Part shown: piece after piece, positions 1 to 9,890 of the stretch
Layout: each line of letters opens with the position of its first letter
How positions within the stretch are numbered: position 1 is the stretch's first letter
Notes under the pieces: model-generated
Told to the model about the DNA's origin: nothing
Database searches by the model: none
Seen by the model: the letters and a program-made list of their open reading frames with translations, nothing else
Position numbers and translations under genes: made by a program
From: Streptomyces caelestis
Lineage (GTDB): Bacteria > Actinomycetota > Actinomycetes > Streptomycetales > Streptomycetaceae
DNA length: 64,000 nt
Reading direction: 5' to 3'
NCBI RefSeq assembly: GCF_001279005.1
Contig: NZ_LGCN01000119.1
Coordinates: 1-64,000 of the forward strand

Positions 1-249
1 GGGTGGGGGTGTGGGCGTGGGCGTGGGGGACGGCGGCGGCGGTGAGCAGAACGGGGGGTCGGTCCAGGTGACGTGTCCCGCGACCGCCACCGCCTCCGTG
101 CCGCCCGGTCCCGCCGAGGCGTACGCGCAGGCGTCGGCCACGGCCGTGCCGGGTGCGCCGACGATCGTCCAGATCAGCGTCGCCACGGCCAACGCGCGTG
201 CCGCGGCGTGGGATTGGGTCGATACGAGTGCTTGCACGACGAAGATCAT
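1..249 (-). CDS. secreted proline-rich protein, C-terminus outside window
   Basis: This frame reads from an ATG at 249 down to base 1 without a stop, so only the first 83 residues are seen. It has a signal-peptide-like start: a short polar stretch, a hydrophobic core (ALAVATLIWTIVG, about residues 20-32) and a small-residue cleavage region (GTAVADA). The mature part contains two cysteines and then a Pro/Ser/Thr run (PPPPSPTPTPTPP), typical of a cell-wall spacer or secreted Pro-rich domain. It is divergent from the lipoprotein gene at 419. The upstream ribosome site is weak (GGCGG), so the start is not certain. No function is assigned. Confidence 0.6.
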   Translation of the reverse strand, partial: MIFVVQALVSTQSHAAARALAVATLIWTIVGAPGTAVADACAYASAGPGGTEAVAVAGHVTWTDPPFCSPPPPSPTPTPTPPP

Positions 250-418
250 GAGTCGTGCGCCGCCGGGCCACGCCCGGGATCCCGGTGATTGCCCCGAAGG
301 AGTTAACGAAAGAAATCCGGGACACCGTTGAACACGACCCGTGCCTCCGTGCGTACCCATCGTCGAGCGGCGGCACAGCAGGGCGCTGCACGACCCTTGC
401 GATGATGTGGAGTTGACG

Positions 419-1351
419 ATGAAGACCTCCTGGCGGAGCGCCTCACTGGTGGCGAGCGCCGCGGCGGTGCTGGCCCTGACCACGGCGTGCGGGCAGGAGA
501 GCCCGCCGCCCGCCTCCAGCCAGAACGTCGGCGCCACGGCCGGGGCCGGGGACGTCGGCAGCATCGACGCGGGCCAGGCGGGAGGCGGCGGCGCGCAGGC
601 GCCGGCGAGCCCCGCCGACACGGCGGGCGAGCTGAACGTCTCCACCAACGCCGAGCTGGGCAAGCTGGTGACCGACAGCCTTGGTCTGACCCTGTACCGC
701 TTCGACCAGGACACCGCCGAGCCGCCCGCCTCCAACTGCGAGGACGACTGCGCCAAGACCTGGCCGCCGGTGCCCGCCGACGACGCCACGGCCGGCGAGG
801 GGATCGACGAGTCGCTGCTCGGGGAGGTCGCCCGGGCCGACGGCACCAAGCAGCTCACCGTCGCCGGCTGGCCGGCCTACCGCTACGTCAAGGACGTCAA
901 CGCCGGTGACGTCAAGGGCCAGGGCGTGGGCGGCAAGTGGTACGCGCTGAACCCCGAGGGCAAGAAGGCGCAGGCGGCCGACCAGCCCGGGCTGTCCACC
1001 CGTGAGGACCCGAAGCTGGGCGAGATCGTCGTCGACGGGAACGGCATGACCGTCTACCGCTTCATGAAGGACGAGGCCTGGCCGAAACCCGTCTCGGCCT
1101 GCACCGGCGCCTGCCTGGAGAAATGGCCGGCGGTGTCGCCGGTCGCCTTCGACGACACCAAGGGCATCCAGAAGAAGGGCTACATGACCTTCACCCGCCC
1201 GGACGGCGCCGAGCAGCAGACGATCAACTGCTGGCCCATCTACACCTTCGCCGGTGACAAGGCTCCCGGCGACACCAACGGTCAGGGCGTCGGCGGCACC
1301 TGGTACGCCGTGCGGCCCGACGGAAAGCCGGTCGGCGCGTCGGAGAAGTAA
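419..1351 (+). CDS. lipoprotein with two PF03640-type repeats
   Basis: The 310-residue product begins with a lipoprotein signal; the lipobox is LTTAC with Cys24 as the predicted lipidated residue. A low-complexity linker rich in Ala, Gly and Pro (about 25-70) follows. Two copies of the secreted-repeat domain follow, beginning near residues 71 and 197, each with the pattern LGxxVxDxxGxTxYRF and a close Cys pair (NCEDDC, ACTGAC) before a KTWPPV or KWPAV motif. The ATG at 419 is preferred over the one at 341 because GGAG lies 6 nt upstream and the signal peptide begins there. The family (COG4315) has no settled function; the paired cysteines suggest disulfides outside the cell. A strong terminator follows at 1397. 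Confidence 0.85.
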   Translation: MKTSWRSASLVASAAAVLALTTACGQESPPPASSQNVGATAGAGDVGSIDAGQAGGGGAQAPASPADTAGELNVSTNAELGKLVTDSLGLTLYRFDQDTAEPPASNCEDDCAKTWPPVPADDATAGEGIDESLLGEVARADGTKQLTVAGWPAYRYVKDVNAGDVKGQGVGGKWYALNPEGKKAQAADQPGLSTREDPKLGEIVVDGNGMTVYRFMKDEAWPKPVSACTGACLEKWPAVSPVAFDDTKGIQKKGYMTFTRPDGAEQQTINCWPIYTFAGDKAPGDTNGQGVGGTWYAVRPDGKPVGASEK

Positions 1352-1396
1352 CGACCTTCCCAGGGTGTCGTCCACTCCGGACGCCGCCGGCCCCGT

Positions 1397-1429
1397 GTCC
1401 GCCCCTCCGCGAACCGCGGAGGGGCGGAC
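1397..1429 (+). terminator. intrinsic terminator after lipoprotein gene
   Basis: Perfect 15-bp arms (GTCCGCCCCTCCGCG and its complement) close on a 3-nt loop AAC, 45 nt after the lipoprotein stop. There is no U-run, as is usual in Streptomyces. The rest of the 1352-1675 gap (324 nt) holds no gene I can support; it should carry the promoter of the methyltransferase gene. Confidence 0.8.
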
Positions 1430-1675
1430 CGTTGTGCCGTGGTTCACCGGCGCCCGGGGAATGATCGGCACCCTTCTCCGCGCACTTCTCGGCGCGTCGG
1501 GACTCTCCGGGATGCCGTGGACACATGTCGTCACGCTTTCCCGGGGGAGCCGAACAGGCACGTGCCCCTGGCAGTGACCGGGAACGGACGGTCAATTTCC
1601 GTTTGGGGTCGCTCCTTTGACCGGCGATCAGTAGCCTCTGCTCGAACACCGGATCGCCTACGCCTGGAGAGATAC

Positions 1676-2488
1676 ATGGAGCGTCCCGCCTGGGCCCCAC
1701 GGAGCATCGACATCTCGGTGCCCAGCGTCTCCCGGATGTACGACTACTACCTGGGCGGTTCGCACAACTTCGAGGTCGACCGGGAAGCGGCCCGCAGGGC
1801 CATGGAGTTCCTGCCGGGCCTGCCCAAGATCATGCAGGCGAACCGTGCCTTCATGCGGCGAGCGGTGCGTTTCGCGGTTGGTGAGGGCGTCACCCAGTTC
1901 CTGGACATCGGTTCCGGCATCCCGACGTTCGGCAACGTCCACGAAGTGGCGCAGGCCGCAGTGCCGGACGCACGGGTGATGTACGTCGACCACGACCCGG
2001 TGGCCGTGGCGCACAGCCAGGCCGTCCTGGAGGGCGACGACGGCGCGGGCGTCGTCGCCGCGGACCTCCGCAAGCCGCGGGAGATCCTCGACAGCCCCGA
2101 AGTGCTGCGGCTGATCGACCTGAATCGGCCAGTGGCGCTGCTCCTCGTTGCCATACTGCACTTCGTGGAAGACGCGGACGACCCGTACGCGGCGGTGGGC
2201 GAACTGCGCCAGGCCCTCGCGCCCGGCAGCATGCTCGTGCTCACCCACGCCTCGTACGAGGGGATCCCGCTGCCGGCGGAGCGGGCCGAGGGGGCGGTGG
2301 GCGTGTATCAGGACATTCGCAACCCGCTGATCATGCGCACGCGCGACGAGATCGCGCGGTTCTTCGAGGGGTACGACATGGTGGAACCCGGACTGGTGCC
2401 GATGCCGCGGTGGCGGCCGGACACCGCGCCGGAGGACGAGGATCCCTACGCGTTCTCCGGTTTCGCGGGCGTGGGGCGTACGGCGTGA
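1676..2488 (+). CDS. SAM-dependent methyltransferase, DUF574/Methyltransf_19 family
   Basis: The protein has 270 residues, the usual size of this actinobacterial family. It opens with the family signature IDISVPSVSRMYDYYLGG (11-28), followed by the SAM-binding glycine motif FLDIGSGIPTFGNVHE (75-90). An acidic motif-II segment, VMYVDHDPVAV, and the late LHFVEDADDPYA motif come next. The substrate is unknown; these proteins are abundant in Streptomyces. GGAGAG lies 5 nt before the ATG. Its stop codon overlaps the GTG of the downstream c-di-GMP protein (GTGA, 3 shared bases), which suggests co-transcription and translational coupling. Confidence 0.88.
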   Translation: MERPAWAPRSIDISVPSVSRMYDYYLGGSHNFEVDREAARRAMEFLPGLPKIMQANRAFMRRAVRFAVGEGVTQFLDIGSGIPTFGNVHEVAQAAVPDARVMYVDHDPVAVAHSQAVLEGDDGAGVVAADLRKPREILDSPEVLRLIDLNRPVALLLVAILHFVEDADDPYAAVGELRQALAPGSMLVLTHASYEGIPLPAERAEGAVGVYQDIRNPLIMRTRDEIARFFEGYDMVEPGLVPMPRWRPDTAPEDEDPYAFSGFAGVGRTA

Positions 2489-4626
2489 GCGCGGAGCCGG
2501 ACGGGCCGGAGGACAGACTGCGCCGGTTCGCGACGATCTGGAGCCGGGCGGTCTTCCCGGTGACCTCGACGTCGGCGACCCGCCCGGAGTTCGAGGAGCT
2601 GCTGCTGCCGCTGGCCCGGCTGCTGAGCGAGGCGCTGCGGGCCCGGTCGTTCGACCCGGACGCGGGCCGGACGGCCGGCGCGGCGCTGGTGGAGGCGCAC
2701 TGCACCGACCCGGAGGCGCTCAGCCGGACCCTGGACTGCGTGGACGCCTATCTCGTCCTGTACTGCGGCGGGGACGGCGACCGGGAGGACCTGCGGGCGC
2801 GCTCCGGCAGGCTCCAGCACGCCATGGCCGCCGGGTTCGCGCAGGCGCTGCGCGAGCGGACGCTGGCCGAGCAGGAGGCCATCGCGCAGGCCGCGCTGGA
2901 GGCCCAGGGCGTGGTGGCGCAGGCGCTGCACGCCACCGAGGCCCGGTTCCGGGCGGTGTTCGAGGGCGCGGCCATAGGGATCGGCATCGCCGACCTGGAG
3001 GGCAACGTCCTGCAGGTCAACGGCGCGCTGCGGCGCATGTTCGGCCTGTCCGAGCAGGGCCTGCGCGGCCGCAAGGTCAAGGAGTGGGTCCACCCCGACG
3101 ACGCCCCGCAGACCTGGCGGCTCTACGACGAGCTGGTGAGCGGCGAGCGCGAGCACTACCACCTGGAAAAGGCGTTCTACCGCCCTGACGGAACGGTCCT
3201 GTGGACCAACCTGACGGTGTCCCTGCTGCGCGACGCCGACGGCGACCCGCAGTACCAGCTCGCCCTCATGGAGGACACCACCGAGCGGCGGCTGCTCAAC
3301 CTCCGGCTGCGCTACGAGGCCACCCACGACGCGCTCACCGGGCTGCCCAACCGGACGTTCTTCTTCGAGCGGCTGGAGAAGGCGCTGGGCGCCGGGGAGG
3401 GCCGGCGGTTCGGCCTGTGCTACCTCGACCTGGACGGTTTCAAGACCGTCAACGACAGCCTCGGGCACGCGGCCGGCGACCGGCTGCTCGTCGAGGTCGC
3501 CGACCGGCTGCAGGCCTGCGCCACCGCGTCCGGCGAGATGGTGGCCCGGCTCGGCGGCGACGAGTTCGTGGCGCTGACCACCGGCCCCGACACCGAGCGC
3601 ACCGTCGACGAGCTGGCCGCGCGCATCATGAACGCGCTGCTCGCCCCGATCAGCGTGGACGGCCGGGAGCTGACCGTGCGCGGCAGCATCGGCATCGTCG
3701 AGGGACCCGCCGGGGAACGCAGCGCGGCGGAGGTGCTGCGCAGCGCCGACATCACCATGTACCGGGCCAAGTCGGCGGGCGGCAACCGGTTCGAGCTCGC
3801 CGACCCGGAGGCCGACGCCCGCGCCATCACCCGGCACGGGCTCACCACGGCGCTGCCGACGGCCCTGGACCGGGGCGAGTTCTTCATCGAGTACCAGCCG
3901 CTGGTGCATCTCGGCGACGGCAGCGTCCGGGGCGCGGAGGCGCTGGTGCGCTGGCTGCACCCGCAGCACGGGGTGCTGTCCCCGGACCGGTTCATCCCGC
4001 TCGCCGAGCACACGGGGCTGATCGTTCCGCTGGGCCGCTGGGTGCTGGAGCAGTCGGTGCGGCAGGCCCGTGAGTGGCGGGACCGGCACGGCGGTGAGGC
4101 GCTCGGGCCGCTGCGCATCAACGTGAACCTGTCGCCCTGTCAGCTCACGCATCCCGGACTGGTCCAGGACACGGTGGAGATCCTGGAGCGCACGGGTGTG
4201 GAGCCGGACGCCCTGTGCCTGGAGGTGACGGAGTCGGCGCTGATCGGCGCGGACGACGATCTGCTGAAGCCGCTGCGCCGGCTGGCGGAGATGGGCGTCG
4301 ACATCGCGCTGGACGACTTCGGCACCGGCTACTCCAACCTGGCCAACCTGCGCCGGCTCCCGGTGAGCGTCCTGAAGCTGGACCGCTCCTTCACCCAGAG
4401 CATGCAGCAGTTCCCGGCCGACCCCGTCGACCTCAAGATCGTCGAGGGGATCGTCTCCCTGGCGCACAGCCTCGACCTGGCGGTGACGGTGGAGGGCGTG
4501 GAGACGGGGGCCCAGGCCGAACAACTCCGCCTCCTCGGCTGCGACACGGCCCAGGGCTGGTACTACGCCCGCCCGGGCCCGCCCGACCGCCTGCACGAGC
4601 TGGCCCTCGTCGACGCGACGGGCTAG
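2485..4626 (+). CDS. rmdA: PAS-GGDEF-EAL cyclic di-GMP enzyme, RmdA type
   Basis: This 713-residue soluble protein has an N-terminal helical region (about 1-150), a PAS/PAC domain (about 152-275), a GGDEF domain from about 280 and an EAL domain from about 455. The GGDEF motif is intact at 357-361. The RxxD inhibitory site five residues upstream is absent (ASGE in its place). The EAL signature is complete: GAEALVRW with EAL at 485-487, DDFGTGYSNL and VEGVET. It should therefore be able to degrade c-di-GMP and possibly also make it. From memory, the same architecture and neighbour occur in S. coelicolor RmdA, a phosphodiesterase that affects morphology and development. The GTG start overlaps the upstream methyltransferase stop. 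Confidence 0.9.
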   Translation: MSAEPDGPEDRLRRFATIWSRAVFPVTSTSATRPEFEELLLPLARLLSEALRARSFDPDAGRTAGAALVEAHCTDPEALSRTLDCVDAYLVLYCGGDGDREDLRARSGRLQHAMAAGFAQALRERTLAEQEAIAQAALEAQGVVAQALHATEARFRAVFEGAAIGIGIADLEGNVLQVNGALRRMFGLSEQGLRGRKVKEWVHPDDAPQTWRLYDELVSGEREHYHLEKAFYRPDGTVLWTNLTVSLLRDADGDPQYQLALMEDTTERRLLNLRLRYEATHDALTGLPNRTFFFERLEKALGAGEGRRFGLCYLDLDGFKTVNDSLGHAAGDRLLVEVADRLQACATASGEMVARLGGDEFVALTTGPDTERTVDELAARIMNALLAPISVDGRELTVRGSIGIVEGPAGERSAAEVLRSADITMYRAKSAGGNRFELADPEADARAITRHGLTTALPTALDRGEFFIEYQPLVHLGDGSVRGAEALVRWLHPQHGVLSPDRFIPLAEHTGLIVPLGRWVLEQSVRQAREWRDRHGGEALGPLRINVNLSPCQLTHPGLVQDTVEILERTGVEPDALCLEVTESALIGADDDLLKPLRRLAEMGVDIALDDFGTGYSNLANLRRLPVSVLKLDRSFTQSMQQFPADPVDLKIVEGIVSLAHSLDLAVTVEGVETGAQAEQLRLLGCDTAQGWYYARPGPPDRLHELALVDATG

Positions 4627-4674
4627 CCGCCCAGCGGCGCGGGGCGTATGGGCCGTACGGCGGCTGCGGGTGGG

Positions 4675-4735
4675 GCGTGGCTGACCGCGCCCACGCGGCG
4701 GAGCCGCACAGGCGCCTGCCCCGCGCCCCTGGGGG
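4675..4735. repeat. composite intergenic repeat, left half (copy A)
   Basis: The sequence GCGCCCACGCGGCGGAGCCG, continuing into a CCCCGCGCCCCT block, matches the left half of the element at 37663-37812 and, more loosely, a stretch near 9640-9712. It contains a GCGGC-GGA-GCCGC hairpin. Here the left half lies before the small gene at 4763 and the right half lies after it. Confidence 0.6.
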
Positions 4736-4762
4736 AAGCTCTCACGGACGGAGAAGGACCAG

Positions 4763-5131
4763 GTGGGGACGGACCGGGAGAGGGGTCCGGTGAGGGCGGC
4801 GGTCGAAGGGGAGCTGCGGCTCATGGACCCGGCCGTGCGCTCCTCGCGTGCCGAGGTGGTGCGCCTGCCGGACCCGGAGTTCACCGAGGTGGGCGCCTCG
4901 GGCCGGCGCTACACGTACGAAGAGACGCTCGCCGAGCTGTGCGACCACCCGGGCGGCCCGGTGTACGAACCGTCGGAGATCACCGGCGTCCTCCTCGCAC
5001 CCGGCCCGGTGCACCTCACGTACGAGACCCGCTTCGACGGTCACCGGGCCCGCCGCAGCTCCCTCTGGCGCAAGCACGACGACCGGAGGGACCGGCGCAT
5101 GTACTACCACCAGGGCACCCCGGTCCCCTGA
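4763..5131 (+). CDS. small NTF2/SnoaL-like (DUF4440-type) protein
   Basis: A 122-residue protein with the N-terminal pattern of DUF4440/NTF2-like proteins: a helical VRAAVEGELRLMDPAVRSS, then VVRLPDPEFTEVGASGRRYT, and a C-terminal strand with HLTYETRF and SSLWRK. These cone-shaped folds bind small ligands or act as minor isomerases; no catalytic residue can be assigned. The start is GTG at 4763, with GAAGGA about 5 nt upstream. The gene is flanked on both sides by halves of an interspersed repeat that are contiguous elsewhere in the window. It may therefore be a separate unit placed between repeat halves. Confidence 0.75.
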   Translation: MGTDRERGPVRAAVEGELRLMDPAVRSSRAEVVRLPDPEFTEVGASGRRYTYEETLAELCDHPGGPVYEPSEITGVLLAPGPVHLTYETRFDGHRARRSSLWRKHDDRRDRRMYYHQGTPVP

Positions 5132-5132
5132 A

Positions 5133-5232
5133 GGGGCACGGGCCTACAGGGGCGCGGGGAACTGCGCACGGGGGTCCGGGGGCGAAGCCCCCGGGGACGG
5201 GAAGGGAAGGGGCGGCGGGGGCGAGGAAGCCC
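5133..5232. repeat. composite intergenic repeat, right half (copy B)
   Basis: It contains CAGGGGCGCGGGGAACTGCG, then a CCGGGGGC-GAA-GCCCCCGG hairpin, GGGGACGGGAAGGGAAGGGG and CGGCGGGGGCGA. The same order occurs at 37720-37812, and the latter part also at 39845-39900 and, in reverse orientation, around 35050-35100. The hairpin may double as terminator for the gene at 4763 and the convergent LysR gene. Confidence 0.65.
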
Positions 5233-5248
5233 CCACGCGCCCCCCGCG

Positions 5249-6133
5249 TCAGCGCTCCAGCAGCATCCGCTGCAACTCCCGCGCGGCCCGAGGCGGAGCC
5301 ACATCACTGCGGTGGGCCAGCGCGATGGTCCGGTACAGCCCCGGCCGCGCCAGCGGAGTCACCCGCAGCCCGTGCCCCGACCGCGCGGCCACCATCCGCG
5401 GCACCACCGCCACCCCCAGCCCCGCCCGTGCGAAGCCCAGCACCGCGTCCATCTCGCCGCCCTCCACCGCGAATCCGGGCTCGAAGCCCTCCGCCCGGCA
5501 CGCCGCCACGGTCAGCTCGCGCAGGTCGTAGCCGTGCCGGAACATCACCAGGCGTTCGCCCTCCAGATCGGCGATGCGCACGGCGCGCCGGCCCCGCCCC
5601 GGCCGCGGGGCGTCCGGGGAGGAGACGACCACCAGGTCCTCGCGCAGCAGTTCCACCGTGGTGAGCGCGGGGGAGGGCGTCGGCAGCGGCAGGACCACCA
5701 GGGCGAGGTCGAGGGCGCCGCGGGCCAGCTCCCGTACCAGGTCGTGCGAGCCGCCCTCCTCGATCAGCAGCCGGACGCCCGGGTAGCGGTCGTGGAAGGC
5801 GCGCAGCACGTCCGGCAGCAGTCCGGTGCACAGGCTCGGCGTCGCGCCCAGCCGCACCCGCCCGCTGCGCAGCTGCGCCACCTCCTGCACCTCGTGCCGG
5901 GCGGTGTCCGTGTCGGCGAGGATCCGCCGGGCCAGCGGCAGCAGCGCCTCGCCCGCGTCGGTCAGCGTGATGTTGCCGCGCGCCCGCCGGAACAGATCCG
6001 CCCCCAGCTCCCGCTCCAGCGCCCTGATCTGCTGGGACAGCGACGGCTGCGCGACATGGACCAGCTCCGCGGCCCGGGTGAAGTGCCGGGTCTCGGCGAC
6101 GGCCACGAAGTACTGGAGCTGCTGGAACTGCAC
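5249..6133 (-). CDS. LysR-family transcriptional regulator
   Basis: A 294-residue LysR protein. The N-terminal winged helix is clear (FQQLQYFVAVAETRHFTRAA, then QPSLSQQIRALERELG), followed by a LysR substrate-binding domain. The start is taken as GTG at 6133, where LysR homology begins; an upstream ATG at 6175 would add 14 unrelated residues and run over the operator-like palindrome. The gene is divergent from sdhCAB with 84 nt between starts. An ATAG-N7-CTAT palindrome lies 10 nt upstream of its start. By the usual LysR arrangement it would repress itself and act on the sdh promoter. The ligand is not predictable. Confidence 0.88.
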   Translation of the reverse strand: MQFQQLQYFVAVAETRHFTRAAELVHVAQPSLSQQIRALERELGADLFRRARGNITLTDAGEALLPLARRILADTDTARHEVQEVAQLRSGRVRLGATPSLCTGLLPDVLRAFHDRYPGVRLLIEEGGSHDLVRELARGALDLALVVLPLPTPSPALTTVELLREDLVVVSSPDAPRPGRGRRAVRIADLEGERLVMFRHGYDLRELTVAACRAEGFEPGFAVEGGEMDAVLGFARAGLGVAVVPRMVAARSGHGLRVTPLARPGLYRTIALAHRSDVAPPRAARELQRMLLER

Positions 6134-6142
6134 GCACCCAGC

Positions 6143-6157
6143 ATAGGCTTTTCCTAT
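6143..6157. promoter_or_regulatory. LysR-type operator ATAG-N7-CTAT
   Basis: ATAGGCTTTTCCTAT is a perfect inverted repeat (ATAGG/CCTAT) in the divergent LysR-sdhC region. The spacing equals the half-element consensus known for OxyR-type LysR proteins (ATAG-N7-CTAT). It is an AT-rich island in GC-rich surroundings. Confidence 0.6.
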
Positions 6158-6178
6158 CGGAACGAGCCGGACCATGTC

Positions 6179-6209
6179 TTGGACCGATGGGGCCTTTCGG
6201 CCCTAGCGT
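6179..6209 (+). promoter_or_regulatory. sdhC promoter predicting a leaderless transcript
   Basis: TTGGAC (6179-6184), a 19-nt spacer, then TAGCGT (6204-6209) resemble a vegetative Streptomyces promoter. The predicted start point, 7-9 nt after the -10 box, falls on or next to the sdhC ATG at 6218. No Shine-Dalgarno is visible, so the mRNA is probably leaderless. GGGCC-TTTC-GGCCC (6190-6203) is an additional inverted repeat inside the spacer. Confidence 0.55.
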
Positions 6210-6217
6210 CTGATGAC

Positions 6218-6925
6218 ATGGCTCTGGCAACGCGGACGGACCGACGGCCGTCCATGGCACGCACCGTGTGGGACTCGACCGTCGGCAAGAAGACGGTGAT
6301 GGCGGTCAGCGGCATCGTCATGCTGCTCTACCTGGTCGCCCACATGATCGGGAACCTGAAGATCTTCTTCGGGGCGGGCGAGTTCAACCACTACGCCCAC
6401 TGGCTGCGCACGGTCGGCGAGCCGTTCATGCACGAGGAGTGGACGCTGTGGATCGTCCGCGTCGTCCTCGTCGTCGCCGTGATCGCCCACGCCGTCTCCG
6501 CCTACCAGCTCAGCCGCCGCGACCTCAGGGCGCGCCCCGACAAGTACGTCCACAAGAAGGCGCGGACGAGCTACGCCACGCGCACCATGCGCTGGGGCGG
6601 CGTCATCCTCGCCCTGTTCATCGTCTGGCACCTGCTCGACCTGACCACCGGCACCGTGCACTCCGGCGGCTTCGAGACCGGCAAGCCCTACCAGAACGTC
6701 GTGGACACCTTCTCCACCTGGTACGGCAACGTCATCTACATCGTCGCGATGCTCGCCGTCGGCCTGCACATCCGGCACGGCTTCTGGAGCGCGGCCCAGA
6801 CCCTCGGCGTCGGCAGCCGCACCCGCGACCGCGCCCTCAAGACCATCGCCCATGCCCTCGCGCTGCTGCTCACGGCCGGCTTTCTCGCCGTCCCCGTGGG
6901 CGTCATGACCGGAGTGGTGAGCTGA
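6218..6925 (+). CDS. sdhC: succinate dehydrogenase/fumarate reductase cytochrome b subunit
   Basis: A 235-residue membrane anchor of the b558 type, in which one five-helix protein replaces separate SdhC and SdhD. Helices are visible around residues 26-42, 78-96, 126-146, 168-188 and 208-230. Histidines within or near them ([31 protein letters not shown]) are the expected diheme ligands. It would anchor SdhAB and pass electrons to or from menaquinone. It starts the sdhCAB operon, with 2 nt between its stop and the sdhA ATG. No ribosome site precedes the ATG, in line with a leaderless mRNA. Confidence 0.92.
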   Translation: MALATRTDRRPSMARTVWDSTVGKKTVMAVSGIVMLLYLVAHMIGNLKIFFGAGEFNHYAHWLRTVGEPFMHEEWTLWIVRVVLVVAVIAHAVSAYQLSRRDLRARPDKYVHKKARTSYATRTMRWGGVILALFIVWHLLDLTTGTVHSGGFETGKPYQNVVDTFSTWYGNVIYIVAMLAVGLHIRHGFWSAAQTLGVGSRTRDRALKTIAHALALLLTAGFLAVPVGVMTGVVS

Positions 6926-6927
6926 CC

Positions 6928-8873
<1,946 letters not shown>

Positions 8874-8877
<4 letters not shown>

Positions 8878-9623
8878 AGCTCAACCTGCGCGTCTGGCGG
8901 CAGAAGAACGCCGACGCCGACGGCGCCATGTCCACGTACGAGGTGGACGGCATCTCACCCGACATGTCCTTCCTGGAGATGCTCGACACCCTCAACGAGG
9001 AGCTCATCCTCAAGGGCGAGGACCCGGTCGCCTTCGACCACGACTGCCGCGAGGGCATCTGCGGCGCCTGCTCGCTCGTCATCAACGGCGACGCCCACGG
9101 GCCCGAGCGCACCACCACCTGCCAGCTGCACATGCGGTCCTTCGAGGACGGCGACACCATCGACGTCGAGCCGTGGCGGGCATCCGCCTTCCCGGTCGTG
9201 AAGGACCTGGTGGTCGACCGGTCCGCCTTCGACCGGATCATCCAGGCCGGCGGCTACATCACGGCGCCGACGGGCTCCGCGCCGGAGGCGCACGCGACGC
9301 CGGTGCCGAAGCCGGACGCGGACCTGGCGTTCGAGCACGCCGAGTGCATCGGATGCGGGGCGTGTGTCGCGGCGTGCCCCAATGGGGCGGCGATGCTGTT
9401 CACGTCGGCGAAGGTCAACCACCTCAACGTGCTGCCGCAGGGGGCGCCCGAGCGGGAGACGCGGGTGCTGGACATGGTGGCGCAGATGGACGAGGAGGGA
9501 TTCGGGGGGTGCACCCTCGCGGGGGAGTGCGCGACCGCATGTCCCAAGGGCATCCCGCTCACCTCCATCACGGGGATGAACAGGGAGTGGCTGCGGGCCA
9601 CCCGCAGGGCGGGCAAGCGGTAG
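8874..9623 (+). CDS. sdhB: succinate dehydrogenase iron-sulfur subunit
   Basis: A 249-residue iron-sulfur protein. The [2Fe-2S] ligands are Cys58, Cys63 and Cys66 ([10 protein letters not shown]) with Cys83 (TTTCQLH). The C-terminal ferredoxin-like motifs [14 protein letters not shown] and [14 protein letters not shown] supply the other clusters. It transfers electrons from the SdhA flavin to the quinone site at SdhC. It is the last gene of the operon; a short GCACCGC-GTC-GCGGTGC hairpin (9623-9639) overlaps its stop codon. Confidence 0.95.
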
Positions 9624-9639
9624 CACCGCGTCGCGGTGC

Positions 9640-9712
9640 GTCGCGCCCGCGCGGCGGAGCCGCACGATGTCACGTCCGCGCCCCCGTCGGGGCGCCTCAC
9701 CGAACGTTCGCC
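9640..9712. repeat. diverged copy of composite repeat, left half (copy C)
   Basis: GCGCCCGCGCGGCGGAGCCG and a following CGCGCCCCCGTCGGGGCGCC hairpin match the left half of the composite repeat, with differences. It lies between sdhB and its terminator. Confidence 0.45.
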
Positions 9713-9725
9713 GAAGGTGCGGACG

Positions 9726-9761
9726 GACGGGGCCGGGAGAGGTGCTCCTTCCGGCCCCGTC
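9726..9761 (+). terminator. terminator of sdhCAB operon
   Basis: Arms GACGGGGCCGG (9726-9736) and CCGGCCCCGTC (9751-9761) are perfect complements, and the 14-nt loop can form a further GAG/CTC helix. The remaining gap to 9890 should hold the olsB promoter; I see no other gene there. Confidence 0.7.
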
Positions 9762-9890
9762 TCGCTTTCCGCTCCTGGCATTCAGCATCTCCACATCCGC
9801 ACTCCCGGCTCCGGTCACGTACACGCCAACCCGGATCGGAAGAACAGGAGTGTCCCCACTCCCGCTCCGGTGCGTGATCAGGAGAGAGCC

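Noticed and set aside
443..1561. Long minus-strand open frame opposite the lipoprotein gene
   Set aside because: It is a high-GC shadow. The plus strand carries a signal peptide and two domain repeats; the minus frame shows no family pattern.
1617..1637. TTGACC and TAGCCT upstream of the methyltransferase as a promoter
   Set aside because: The spacing is only 9 nt, too short for a sigma-70-type promoter.
2446..4884. Minus-strand open frame of over 800 codons opposite rmdA
   Set aside because: It is caused by third-position GC of the real gene. Its composition (Gln, Arg, Ala, Val runs) matches no protein family.
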